A stretch of 64,000 nt of DNA from Lewinella sp. W8 (GCF_004375085.3 NZ_SNAQ03000001.1:124001-188000); one strand, 5' to 3'; positions 36,452 to 43,884 are shown, numbered from the stretch's first letter. Numbers and translations are program-made. Notes: generated by a model from the letters alone, not told the origin.

Positions 36452-36526
36452 TGGCAGCCCGGGAGGGAATCGAACCCCCATCTTCTGAGCCAAATTCAGA
36501 AATAATTGCCGTTATACGACCGGGCG
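36452..36526 (-). tRNA. tRNA-Gln (anticodon TTG)
   Basis: Cloverleaf read by eye on the minus strand. The acceptor GCCCGG pairs with CCGGGC, with a weak first pair (C1/U72). D arm intact, anticodon stem TCTGA/TCAGA, loop ATTTGGC with anticodon TTG at 36491-36493. T arm is GGGGG-TTCGATT-CCCTC. Discriminator G73, as expected for Gln, and CCA is encoded. First in plus coordinates of an array of tRNA-like genes. Confidence 0.82.
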
Positions 36527-36563
36527 GAAGGACGCTGGCCGGCACCGCCAACCAGCTGGTATG

Positions 36564-36657
36564 AGGAAGACAAGGGGATCGAACCCTCGCCACCCCGTTT
36601 CGGAGGGTGGACTGCCGTTCCAGGGCAGCGCGACAAACCAGCATTCGCCTATCTTCC
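36564..36657 (-). tRNA. tRNA-Ser (anticodon GGA), with unusual bases
   Basis: 94 nt class II tRNA. Acceptor GGAAGAT/GTCTTCC, D stem GCG/CGC, anticodon stem CTGCC/GGCAG with loop CTGGAAC (GGA), a long variable arm with CCACCC/GGGTGG, and T arm GAGGG-TTCGATC-CCCTT. Oddities: by this fold position 8 is A instead of the near-universal U, the discriminator is U rather than the usual G, and no CCA is encoded. Confidence 0.72.
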
Positions 36658-36724
36658 GGGGGGAAGTCTGCACCAGATCGAAACGGATTTTTAATGCAGA
36701 CCACCGTACGTTGAGACTAACTAG

Positions 36725-36795
36725 AGCGGATAGAAGGAATCGAACCTTCGTCTTCTGGGTGGAAGCCAGTGACTCTGCCATTGAGCTATACCCGC
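36725..36795 (-). tRNA. tRNA-Gly (anticodon TCC)
   Basis: Canonical class I fold: acceptor GCGGGTA/TATCCGC, D stem GCTC/GAGT-type, anticodon loop CTTCCAC (TCC) with a 4-5 bp stem, T arm GAAGG-TTCGATT-CCTTC, discriminator U73 as expected for Gly. CCA is not encoded. Confidence 0.85.
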
Positions 36796-36798
36796 TGG

Positions 36799-36869
36799 TG
36801 TGGACAACTGGAATCGAACCAGTATCTCCGGGGGTTCAGGCCGGCGCTCTGCCATTGAGCTATGTCCGC
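36799..36869 (-). tRNA. tRNA-like gene, probable anticodon GAA, degenerate
   Basis: D arm (GCTC/GAGC) and T arm (ACTGG-TTCGATT-CCAGT) are intact. The acceptor has a C2/A71 mismatch. Requiring T33 places the loop as CTGAACC (anticodon GAA, Phe-like), but then the closing pair 31/39 is C-C and position 37 is C. These defects suggest a pseudogene or a divergent tRNA. It lies 3 nt from tRNA-Gly. Confidence 0.45.
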
Positions 36870-36871
36870 TG

Positions 36872-36945
36872 TACCCCAGATAGGATTCGAACCTATACTG
36901 AACCGGTTCTGAGCCGGATGCCTCTGCCCGTTGGGCTACTGGGGT
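36872..36945 (-). tRNA. Class I tRNA with anticodon CAG
   Basis: Acceptor ACCCCAG/CTGGGGT pairs perfectly; T8, D stem GCC/GGC, anticodon loop CTCAGAA with anticodon CAG in a 4-bp CCGG/CCGG core stem, variable loop of 5 nt, T arm ATAGG-TTCGAAT-CCTAT, discriminator A. CAG reads a Leu codon, yet bacterial tRNA-Leu is class II with a long variable arm; this one has a short variable loop. CCA is not encoded. Confidence 0.55.
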
Positions 36946-36953
36946 GGAAAGGA

Positions 36954-37125
36954 AAGGATTGAATGATCGAAGGATGGAAGGATTGAATGAATGGCGGAAG
37001 GCGTATTCCAGAATTCTCTTCCTTCAATAATTCAATCCTTCCTCCCTTCGGTCATTGAGGGGAGGGCGAGGGGCCGCAGGTGCAACGCGCTTCACCAGGA
37101 AGCCAGGCACCTGCGCGGCGCGCCC
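36954..37125. repeat. Complementary low-complexity arrays plus inverted GCAGGTGC copies
   Basis: AAGGATTGAATGA-type words (36954-36998) face ATTCAATCCTTCC-type words (37018-37045). They are followed by a plus-oriented copy at 37070-37083 and a minus-oriented copy at 37106-37125 of the GCAGGTGC family. This interrupts the tRNA array between the CAG and CAT members. The composition is the same as at 29185-29368. Confidence 0.65.
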
Positions 37126-37183
37126 AAATCTGATGCCGTAAAAGAAGGTTCGGACGAAAGAGGAGCGAGTTCCGGCGGGGCCG

Positions 37184-37256
37184 GAAAACCGACAGGGATC
37201 GAACCTGCTACCATTTGATTATGGGTCAAATGCTCTACCAAATGAGCTACGAAGTA
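37184..37256 (-). tRNA. tRNA-like gene, anticodon CAT, degenerate acceptor
   Basis: D arm (GCTC/GAGC), anticodon stem TTTGA/TCAAA with loop CCCATAA (CAT) and T arm GCAGG-TTCGATC-CCTGT are intact. However, position 33 is C instead of the universal U, and the acceptor (TACTTCG against CGGTTTT) has three mismatches of seven. Probably a decayed tRNA-Met. Confidence 0.45.
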
Positions 37257-37623
37257 ACCCGCGTCCGTGAGTACCGAACCGATCTTGGAGCCCGCCCGGG
37301 GCTCCGATCCGTTGATGGGAGCTTACCGTTGGGCGACGTGGCCGGAAAACTGGGTCGTAAGCCCCCTCCCGATCCGTTGTTGAAGTGATTGTCGCATGGT
37401 AAAAAGTGGTTTGGTGGGTAAGTCCCGGTTTTAGGTGTTTGTCCCGCAGGACGGGGGGATAATGGGCCCATCGGTACGAATAGTTGCACCCGCGCCAAAA
37501 AAATGAGAAAAATCAACTTTGGCGCTGACCTAACGCAATGTGATCGGCCGCACATAAGGACATCTTTGTCCTGCAATCAACCACAACTAACCGCGCCTCC
37601 GGCGCTACCAAAATATTACCCTC
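37257..37623. other. Intergenic region with a possible tRNA relic
   Basis: Around 37274-37345 on minus there are a D-arm-like word, a TCA anticodon-like loop and a perfect 7-bp variable-arm-like hairpin GGAGCCC/GGGCTCC, but no T arm or acceptor that pairs. An inverted repeat GCGCCAAA/TTTGGCGC flanks 37493-37526. No gene is seen before 37624. Confidence 0.4.
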
Positions 37624-37842
37624 ATGCGCTTCTTCGCCATTGGAATCGACGGACTCTTCATTCGCTTCATCCTCATGATGGCCTGCGTCATCATCGGAGG
37701 CTTCATCGGTCAGTTCTGGATCGCCGGCTTCGCCCTGCCCATCTTCCTGAGCGCCATGCTTGGCGTCGGCTTCGGGCGGGAAAAGAAAAATGAGGTTAAG
37801 ACCATGAAAACGCCGGGTGCCAGCACCCGCAAGGCTGCCTAG
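37624..37842 (+). CDS. Small membrane protein
   Basis: 72 residues from ATG 37624. Two hydrophobic helices (LFIRFILMMACVIIGGFIGQ and FWIAGFALPIFLSAMLGVGF) are followed by a basic tail REKKNEVKTMKTPG ending TRKAA. The positive tail suggests a cytoplasmic C-terminus. Function unknown. Followed by a strong terminator. Confidence 0.65.
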   Translation: MRFFAIGIDGLFIRFILMMACVIIGGFIGQFWIAGFALPIFLSAMLGVGFGREKKNEVKTMKTPGASTRKAA

Positions 37843-37879
37843 CCCTCAAGAATATTTGATTGAATAAGCTTGCCTTTAG

Positions 37880-37912
37880 AGCCCGGTGGATTTGGTCCGC
37901 CGGGCTTTTTTT
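37880..37912 (+). terminator. Terminator after the small membrane protein gene
   Basis: AGCCCGG-T-GGA pairs with TCC-G-CCGGGCT through 11 positions including one T-G wobble, with loop TTTGG, then seven T. Confidence 0.9.
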
Positions 37913-37950
37913 GGCGGAGGGGTAAGGCTAGGACTAAGGGTAGACTTCTG

Positions 37951-37978
37951 GAAAAGGCTTGCTCCGCAAGCCGGTCGT
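37951..37978 (+). repeat. REP-like hairpin, family A
   Basis: GAAAAGGCTTGCTCCGCAAG and following CCGGTCGTGG; the hairpin GGCTTGC-TCC-GCAAGCC occupies 37956-37972. Unit C (38011-38056) follows 33 bp later, as at 3455-3626. Confidence 0.8.
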
Positions 37979-38010
37979 GGAGGTGGAGGCTGAGACTAAG
38001 GATGGAGTAA

Positions 38011-38056
38011 CTCATCCGCCCAGGCGCGAGGCACGAGCTGACTGGCCGGCCGAGCG
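38011..38056 (+). repeat. 46-bp repeat unit C, copy 2
   Basis: Partner of 3581-3626 with about five differences. It lies upstream of the hypothetical gene at 38189. Confidence 0.7.
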
Positions 38057-38188
38057 GAAACGGCGTCACCAGAGTCGTTCATAAACGTATAAAAACGTAA
38101 GTAAACGTTTATTTGACGACTAATTCCGTCTTGGCCCAGGAGTTTTGGTGATCGATCAACCAAGTCATTCACCAAAAACCGATGTACC

Positions 38189-38941
38189 ATGACTACCCAG
38201 ACCCTACTGGACCTGCTGCACGCCCTGCGGGCCAACGTTAATCCACTCACGGGGGAACCCGTTGGTGAAGAAAGCCGCCTGCGCGAGCCCGACGTGCGGG
38301 CGAGCCTCAACCGCCTCATCCGGGCGGTCAACGAAAAACGCCAGGAAACGGTGGAGATTCCGGAGCAGATGATCACCGATGCCTGTCGCGATTTGCGGGA
38401 GCTGGGCTACGCGCCCAGTGTCGGCCAACTGGCAAAAGTGTTTATTGGCAGTCGGTCCATCGTGGACCGAAGGCTCAAGGGAATCCCCGCCTACAACCGT
38501 TTCCGTGGGGTATACACCCGAAAAATGATTCACGAATTTTTGTTGGCCTATCACCGGCAGTTTCCGGATCGCCTGCCGGAATACCCCCCGAAGGGACGGG
38601 CCACCGTGCATCAGCCCTGGAAAGCGGTCACTTTTTTCGAAGAAGAGACCTTTAATAATCTCGAGGAAGCCAAGGCTACGGAGCTTTACCGGGCCGTTCG
38701 GGACCTGGGCCTGCGCCGCCCGGCAGACCGTTTACCCGAGTATATCGTCCGTGCCCGGGTGAATTACCCCCGTTCCTTCGAGCCCTGGACCAGGGAGGAA
38801 CAGGCACTGCTCGTCGAGGCCATGTGCTATACTAACGATCAGGATAAGCTGGCCGACATTTTCGGGCGGACGCCCACCTCCGTCATCCTGGCCGGACAGC
38901 AGCTGATCTACGACAGTGAGCAGGCCCACCGGGCGGCCTGA
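38189..38941 (+). CDS. Hypothetical protein upstream of gldL, possible DNA-binding C-terminus
   Basis: 250 residues, soluble, no signal. The N-terminal half is helical (NPLTGEPVGEESRLREPDVR). The C-terminal part EPWTREEQALLVEAMCYTND and LADIFGRTPTSVILAGQQLI looks like a Myb/SANT or helix-turn-helix-type module (a Trp-starting helix, then a helix with the FGRTPTSV turn). It may bind DNA; this is only inference. It occupies the place usually held by gldK before gldL, but it is not a GldK (no formylglycine-generating-enzyme fold). A promoter for gldL lies between the two, so they are probably separate units. Confidence 0.65.
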   Translation: MTTQTLLDLLHALRANVNPLTGEPVGEESRLREPDVRASLNRLIRAVNEKRQETVEIPEQMITDACRDLRELGYAPSVGQLAKVFIGSRSIVDRRLKGIPAYNRFRGVYTRKMIHEFLLAYHRQFPDRLPEYPPKGRATVHQPWKAVTFFEEETFNNLEEAKATELYRAVRDLGLRRPADRLPEYIVRARVNYPRSFEPWTREEQALLVEAMCYTNDQDKLADIFGRTPTSVILAGQQLIYDSEQAHRAA

Positions 38942-38991
38942 CCAAAGGATGTTTGGGGCAGAGGGCCGGAAAGCTTTACAACTGACTATTT

Positions 38992-39023
38992 TTTGAATAA
39001 GTTGGCGAATTGCGTTATTTTCG
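38992..39023 (+). promoter_or_regulatory. gldL promoter
   Basis: TTTG (38992-38995), 20-nt spacer, TATTTTCG (39016-39023): both boxes fit the Bacteroidota pattern at good spacing. Start expected near 39030, leaving a leader of about 158 nt before the gldL ATG with small hairpins (GTGGT/ACCAC near 39075; GATCC-TTTC-GGATC near 39134). Confidence 0.65.
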
Positions 39024-39187
39024 CAGCCGCAAAACAATAAGCCGGGCTTAACTACGGTTAAGACGGCGTTAACGTGGTTTTTTACCACTGAGCACACAAT
39101 CATTTTTCCAAAAGTGGGGAAGACCCGGATGATCCTTTCGGATCACTTAACTTTCATCATCTACCCCCAAATTTTACTTTCGTACAA

Positions 39188-39790
39188 ATGGCAATTACGA
39201 AATCGCCCACATTCAAGTATGCTAAGAACTTCATCATCGGCGTTGGTGCCGCGGTGGTAATGCTTGGCGCCCTCTGGAAAATTCAATCATGGGAGATGCC
39301 AGAACTCTTTGGCATCAAATTCGACCTCCTCACCATCGGCCTCGGCGTAGAAGCCTTCCTGTTCTTCCTGATCGGTATCCTCGGTCCCGAGCCCGATTAC
39401 TACTGGGACAAACTCTACCCCGGCCTGAGCAAGTACGACGCTGACGTGCAGCCACTGTCTTCCGGTGGTGTTGGTGCCGCTCCCGCTCAGCTCAACGGCG
39501 AAGTGGTGGAAGCCCAGCTCGGTGGCATGCTCACCGAACTGCAAAACATGTCCAAGAGCATGAGTAGCCTGAAGGCCCTGCAGGAAGCGGACTTCTCCGG
39601 TACCGGAGAGCAGATCCGCCAGATGGGTAACTTCTACGCTAAGCTCAACGAAGCCATGGCTGACCTGGCCGCTACCTCCGAAGAGACCAAGGCCTACAAG
39701 GAGAACATGCAGTCGCTGAACGGCAACCTCAATACCCTGAATACGGTATACGGCAACATGATCAGCGCCATGCGCGGTCCTAACGCCTAA
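39188..39790 (+). CDS. gldL: Gliding motility/T9SS motor protein GldL
   Basis: 200 residues. Two membrane helices: TM1 about 15-35 (GVGAAVVMLGALWKIQSW) with Lys31, and TM2 about 46-66 (LTIGLGVEAFLFFLIGILGP) with Glu55. The charged residues inside the membrane are the signature of GldL, the stator-like part of the proton-driven GldLM motor that powers type IX secretion and gliding. A cytoplasmic helical tail follows. It heads gldL-gldM-gldN; gldK is absent upstream. Confidence 0.95.
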   Translation: MAITKSPTFKYAKNFIIGVGAAVVMLGALWKIQSWEMPELFGIKFDLLTIGLGVEAFLFFLIGILGPEPDYYWDKLYPGLSKYDADVQPLSSGGVGAAPAQLNGEVVEAQLGGMLTELQNMSKSMSSLKALQEADFSGTGEQIRQMGNFYAKLNEAMADLAATSEETKAYKENMQSLNGNLNTLNTVYGNMISAMRGPNA

Positions 39791-39833
39791 GTAGCCCAAT
39801 TCTCAGCGTACTTAATATTTCTCTAAAATTACT

Positions 39834-39876
39834 CCGTGGCGGAGTGCAGCGTCTTCGTGATGCCCCTCCGCCACGG
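39834..39876 (+). promoter_or_regulatory. Hairpin between gldL and gldM
   Basis: Perfect 11-bp stem CCGTGGCGGAG/CTCCGCCACGG with a 21-nt loop and no T-run, so probably a processing or stability element rather than a full terminator. Confidence 0.7.
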
Positions 39877-39896
39877 TAGTCTTAAATAAAATCAAT

Positions 39897-41543
39897 ATGT
39901 CAATCCCAAAGGAACCCCGGCAGTTGATGATCAACATCATGTATCTGGTGTTGATGGCACTGCTGGCCCTGAACGTTTCCGCGGAGGTGATGAATGCTTT
40001 CCAAACCCTTGACGAGGGTAACCAGGCCAGCATCAACACGGTGGAGGAACAGCTTGGCTCCACGGTTGAAGGCCTGGAAGCTCTGCTGGACGACGATTCA
40101 AAAGCTGAATTTCGCCCCATTCTCCCCGCCATCGAAGCGATCCAGTCCGAAACCGCTAATTTCAATAGCTACGTCAATCAACTGCGTGGTACCATCATCG
40201 ACGCTGCGGGTAATAACGACGGTGAACTTAATGAAGAAGACTACAAAGAAGATCACGGAGTTCGTACCGTTCGTGGTAAGAAAAACAAGGACGTCACTAC
40301 CCGCATTCTGGTGCTGGGAGAAGACGGCGTTGGAGGTGAACCTGGAGAAGGAGAAGCCCTCAAAGCTAAGATCGTAGAGACGCGTGATCGCCTGATCGAA
40401 ATTTATACAAATCTGCTGAACGAATACGGTGAAAAACCCTTCGGCCTGAAGCCAGATGAGATTCAGGAGCGTATCAATTCGGTCGCTAATAACATGCCCT
40501 TCAGCGTTGACGATGAGGCCTGGAAGGAAGCAGACCGCGAAAGCTGGTCCGACTACAAGTTCGGTCACATGCCCGTCGCGGCAGTCCTTCCCCTGATGTC
40601 TCAAATGCAGTCCGACCTTAAGGTATCAGAAGCTAACCTCATCAACGATATGGCCAGCCTCGCTGGTGGTCGTACGGTTAAGTTTGACGCATTCTTCCCG
40701 GTATTTGAAGCTGATCGCAGCTACGTTATCGGTGGAGAAAGCCTGAACGCAAAGGTTTCCGTAGGTAGCTACAGCTCCAGCCTCGACCCCGCCAACGTAG
40801 ACCTTCGGGTGAACGGCCAGCGACTCACGGTTGGTGCAGACGGTAAGGCAGACTTTTCTACGGTCGCTCGTGGTCAGGGACCTCAGACGCTCAACCTTAG
40901 CGTAGCGGTGACCAATCCGCTGACCGGTGAGGTGACCGAAGGTGAAAGTAAGTTCACCTACGAAGTAGGCCAGCGCTCCGTAGCCGTGTCCGCCGACAAG
41001 ATGAACGTATTCTACATCGGCGTAGACAACCCACTGACGGTTTCTGCCGCGGGTGTTCCCTCCGGTGACGTACGCGTACGTTTCGGCGAAAACATTACGG
41101 GTAGAGGTTCTGGCAGTAAGTACACCGTCCAGGGACAACGCCAGGGCGAAACTACCGTAACCGTAACCGCCAACGGACAGACGCTGGGTTCTTTCCCCTT
41201 CCGCGTGAAGCGTATTCCCGATCCAATCCCCATGCTGGGTAACTCCAAGGGTGGTCAAATCCGGAGTAACGTGTTTAAGTCACAAACCGGTCTGTACGCC
41301 TTCCTGGATAACTTCGATTTCGAAGCCAAGTGTAACATCGCCGGATACGATCTGGTGTACGTGCCTAAGCGTGAAGACGCGGTGCTGAGCCAGAACCCCG
41401 GAGGTAACTTCAATACGAAGTCTAAGAACCTCGTCAATCGCGCCAAGCCGGGTGACATTTTCTACGCCCAGAACATCCGGGCGAAGTGCCCCGGTGATGC
41501 GGCTACCCGCCCCATCGGCACGATGGTCTTCAACATCCAATAA
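39897..41543 (+). CDS. gldM: Gliding motility/T9SS motor protein GldM
   Basis: 548 residues. It begins MSIPKEPRQLMINIMYLVLM, with a single N-terminal membrane helix (MINIMYLVLMALLALNVSAE) typical of GldM, then a helical domain and several Ig-like beta domains spanning the periplasm (GLNLSVAVTNPL-type strands; FVPKRED-like end). GldM couples the inner-membrane GldL motor to the GldK/GldN ring at the outer membrane. The full length and ending in the D4-like domain support a working gene. Confidence 0.95.
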   Translation: MSIPKEPRQLMINIMYLVLMALLALNVSAEVMNAFQTLDEGNQASINTVEEQLGSTVEGLEALLDDDSKAEFRPILPAIEAIQSETANFNSYVNQLRGTIIDAAGNNDGELNEEDYKEDHGVRTVRGKKNKDVTTRILVLGEDGVGGEPGEGEALKAKIVETRDRLIEIYTNLLNEYGEKPFGLKPDEIQERINSVANNMPFSVDDEAWKEADRESWSDYKFGHMPVAAVLPLMSQMQSDLKVSEANLINDMASLAGGRTVKFDAFFPVFEADRSYVIGGESLNAKVSVGSYSSSLDPANVDLRVNGQRLTVGADGKADFSTVARGQGPQTLNLSVAVTNPLTGEVTEGESKFTYEVGQRSVAVSADKMNVFYIGVDNPLTVSAAGVPSGDVRVRFGENITGRGSGSKYTVQGQRQGETTVTVTANGQTLGSFPFRVKRIPDPIPMLGNSKGGQIRSNVFKSQTGLYAFLDNFDFEAKCNIAGYDLVYVPKREDAVLSQNPGGNFNTKSKNLVNRAKPGDIFYAQNIRAKCPGDAATRPIGTMVFNIQ

Positions 41544-41594
41544 CGTTAAGTCCGACAGTGAATTTGCGTAATCCGAATTCCTGACGGATTTTTG

Positions 41595-41639
41595 CGGGCC
41601 TTCGGCGGAAATTTCTTCCCCGAAGGCCCGTTATTTTTT
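41595..41639 (+). terminator. Terminator-like hairpin between gldM and gldN
   Basis: Perfect 11-bp stem CGGGCCTTCGG/CCGAAGGCCCG (41595-41605, 41620-41630), 14-nt loop, then TTATTTTTT. This is a good intrinsic terminator inside a cluster usually treated as one operon. Confidence 0.85.
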
Positions 41640-41718
41640 CTGCTTGTTACACTATGCCCGCTATCCATCGCGTTCGTATCTCGTTACAAGTCATTTTCCC
41701 TTAATCATTCTTTACCCC

Positions 41719-42621
41719 ATGAAGGCAGCTTTCAAACTGATCCTCCTGCTTCTCCTCGGTGCTTCCACGACCCTGGTCGCCCAGCGCCCCGGTAATCCGA
41801 ATACCAATCCCGATAGCAACTTCGAACTCCCCGGTGCTGGCCAGACGGACAATCCCACCACGGATTTCCCCGCTCCGGTGAACGATATCGTGGAAAAAAG
41901 AACGAAGATGGAGCGCCGTATCCTTCCCTACGAAGACGTACGGGAAGCTGACGTCATGTGGCAAAAGCGCATTTGGCGCGTACTCGACGTTCGGGAAAAA
42001 ATTAACCTGCCCTTCGCCAACCCCCAGCGCCCCCTGATCACCATCCTGATGGAGGCTGCCGAGCGCGGAGACATTGAGCTCTACGGAACCCTCGACGATA
42101 AGTTTACGACCCCGCTGACCGAGGACGAGCGTAAAGGCCTGGCCGGTGGTATCGACACCGTACCCGTCGTGAACCCCGAAACCTACGAGGTAACCTACGA
42201 ACTGGTGGCCCGGGAACTCAACCCCGACGACATCCGCCGCTACCGCCTGCAGGAAATCTGGTTCTTCGATAAGGAAAGCAGTACCATGAAGGTCCGCATC
42301 CTGGGCATTGCCCCCCTGAAGGACGAATTTGACGAGAACGGTAACTTCCTCTACGAGCTGCCCATGTTCTGGGTGTACTACCCCGCAGCCCGGCAGATGC
42401 TGGCTAACGAAGAGGCCTACGCCTTCGGTAACGACGCCGCGAACCGTAGTTGGGAAGACGTCTTCGAGAGCCGGTACTTCAACAGCTACATCTTCAAGGA
42501 AAGCAACGTACTGGATCGTCGGATCGGTGGTTACCTGACCAATGGCCGCGAACGACTCCTGGAAGCCGAGCGCATCAAGCAGGAAATCTTTAACTACGAA
42601 CAGGATCTCTGGAGCTACTAA
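41719..42621 (+). CDS. gldN: Gliding motility/T9SS ring protein GldN
   Basis: 300 residues from ATG 41719 (signal MKAAFKLILLLLLGASTTLV, cleavage after AQ). The core KMERRILPYEDVREADVMWQ and RIWRVLDVREKINLPFANPQ is the GldN/PorN signature, as is MLANEEAYAFGNDAANRSWE. It forms, with GldK, the periplasmic ring under the outer membrane. The frame extends to 41644, but only the chosen ATG gives a signal peptide. It has its own upstream terminator, so it probably uses a separate promoter in 41640-41718. Confidence 0.95.
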   Translation: MKAAFKLILLLLLGASTTLVAQRPGNPNTNPDSNFELPGAGQTDNPTTDFPAPVNDIVEKRTKMERRILPYEDVREADVMWQKRIWRVLDVREKINLPFANPQRPLITILMEAAERGDIELYGTLDDKFTTPLTEDERKGLAGGIDTVPVVNPETYEVTYELVARELNPDDIRRYRLQEIWFFDKESSTMKVRILGIAPLKDEFDENGNFLYELPMFWVYYPAARQMLANEEAYAFGNDAANRSWEDVFESRYFNSYIFKESNVLDRRIGGYLTNGRERLLEAERIKQEIFNYEQDLWSY

Positions 42622-42646
42622 GTCCGGAGAATACCTCAAATTGTCC

Positions 42647-42680
42647 AAAGTGGCCATGGGAACCCTCCCATGGCCACTTT
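42647..42680 (+). terminator. Hairpin after gldN
   Basis: 15-bp perfect stem AAAGTGGCCATGGGA/TCCCATGGCCACTTT with loop ACCC. The T-run is only three, so termination may rely on the stem. Confidence 0.8.
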
Positions 42681-42708
42681 GTGGTTTACGGATAAGAAGT
42701 CCGGAACG

Positions 42709-42777
42709 GGAACGGCCTGCTCCGCAGGCCGGTCGATGGAGAAGAAGTCTGGAAAGGGCTTGCTCCGCAAGCCGATC
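42709..42777 (+). repeat. Two REP-like hairpins, family A
   Basis: Hairpins GGCCTGC-TCC-GCAGGCC (42714-42730) and GGCTTGC-TCC-GCAAGCC (42757-42773). The difference between the two stems is compensatory. Confidence 0.8.
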
Positions 42778-42780
42778 GTA

Positions 42781-43097
42781 AAGGGCCGAGAACAAGGCTT
42801 AGGCTAAGGAGAGGGCTAAGCGCAACGGAGCCAGTGGGGACCCCAAAACCGGTCGAGGCGTTCCACACCGAGTCATTCCCAAAGCCGAACAACTTTCCGA
42901 AAAAGGCTTGCCCCCGCCCTATGGACGAATGGTCGGGTAAGCGCAGGCCGGTCGTAAGGGGCCGAGAACAAGGCTTAGGCAAAGGAGAAGGCTAAGCGTA
43001 ACGGAGCCAGTGGGGACCCCCAAACCGGTCGAGGCGTTCCACGCCGAGTCATTCCCAAAACCGAACAACTTTCCGAAAAAGGCTTGCTCCGCAAGCC
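42781..43097 (+). repeat. Tandem duplication of about 132 bp with REP hairpins
   Basis: 42781-42911 and 42956-43087 are nearly identical (AAGGGCCGAGAACAAGGCTT at the start, AACAACTTTCCGAAAAAGGC near the end). Copy 2 ends in an intact hairpin (43081-43097). Copy 1 ends in a hairpin whose TCC loop is replaced by about 31 nt (42912-42942), so GGCTTGC and GCAGGCC are separated. Confidence 0.8.
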
Positions 43098-43264
43098 AGT
43101 CGTCCGTAAGGCCGGGGCTAGTGACGATAGAAGCGAGCTCCCTTGAAATATCCTCAGCCCATAGTTTGCTTAATCCGTAGGCCGTTTTTGGTCTCGTGTC
43201 CCAACGGCGTCGTGCTTGGAAAAGATTTCCTGCGGGATAATTACCACCTTCCCCGGGGCGGACC

Positions 43265-43272
43265 TATCTTCC
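43265..43272 (+). promoter_or_regulatory. -7-like element TATCTTCC before the OsmC gene
   Basis: TATCTTCC ends 4 nt before the ATG at 43277, the same placement as at several other genes in the window. Confidence 0.4.
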
Positions 43273-43276
43273 ATTC

Positions 43277-43750
43277 ATGGAAAGAGCACACCATTACAGC
43301 GTCAGGAACGAATGGACCGGAAATCGTGGGTCCGGTACCCTCGACTATCGGGCTTACTCGCGGGACCACCTAATTTCGGTGGCGGGGAAGTCTCAAATTA
43401 TCGAAGGCTCTTCCGACCCCAAGTTTCGGGGGGATGCCGGGCGCTATAACCCGGAAGAACTCTTTATCAGTTCCATCTCCGCCTGCCACATGCTGTGGTA
43501 CCTGCACCTGGCGGCCGTCAACGGCGTTACGGTTATGGAATACGTCGACGAGGCGGAAGGGGTCATGCAGGAGGCCAGTGACGGGGCCGGGGAGTTTTCC
43601 TCGGTGGTCTTACGCCCGAAGATTGTCATCGCCGAATCCGATAAGGTGGACATCGCTCACGATCTGCACCACGAAGCGGGGAAGAAGTGCTTCATCGCCA
43701 ATTCCCTCAAGTTTGATATTTCCTACGCCCCAAAAATTAGCGTTGGCTAA
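43277..43750 (+). CDS. OsmC family peroxidase/redox protein
   Basis: 157 residues. Two conserved cysteines are in place: SISACHMLWYLHLAA (near residue 70) and GKKCFIANS (near residue 137), the peroxidatic and resolving pair of OsmC/Ohr proteins. The RYNPEELFISSISACHMLWY block is characteristic of the OsmC-like (YhfA) branch. It should reduce organic hydroperoxides using a thiol donor, in the cytoplasm. Single gene. Confidence 0.9.
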   Translation: MERAHHYSVRNEWTGNRGSGTLDYRAYSRDHLISVAGKSQIIEGSSDPKFRGDAGRYNPEELFISSISACHMLWYLHLAAVNGVTVMEYVDEAEGVMQEASDGAGEFSSVVLRPKIVIAESDKVDIAHDLHHEAGKKCFIANSLKFDISYAPKISVG

Positions 43751-43856
43751 ACAGAAAGAGAAATGGCGGGGCTACCTCCCGTACGTCATGGGTACTAATG
43801 GCACATCCTTTTGGATGTAAACTGTATGTAAAGTCCGGAGTTGGCTGGGGGAAGGC

Positions 43857-43884
43857 AAAAAAAAAGAGGCAACGCCGTTGCCTC
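43857..43884 (-). terminator. Strong intrinsic terminator on the minus strand
   Basis: Stem of 7-9 bp around GAGGCAA/TTGCCTC with a 9-nt T-run on the minus strand. No minus-strand protein gene precedes it. Confidence 0.85.

Noticed and set aside
36561..36962. A 133-codon plus-strand frame across the tRNA array.
   Set aside because: It is the antisense translation of tRNA genes, a common artefact.
37274..37345. A tRNA-like remnant with a TCA anticodon-like loop and a long variable-arm-like hairpin, suggestive of tRNA-Sec or a suppressor.
   Set aside because: No pairing T arm or acceptor could be found, and no selenocysteine genes lie in the window. Kept only as a possible relic.
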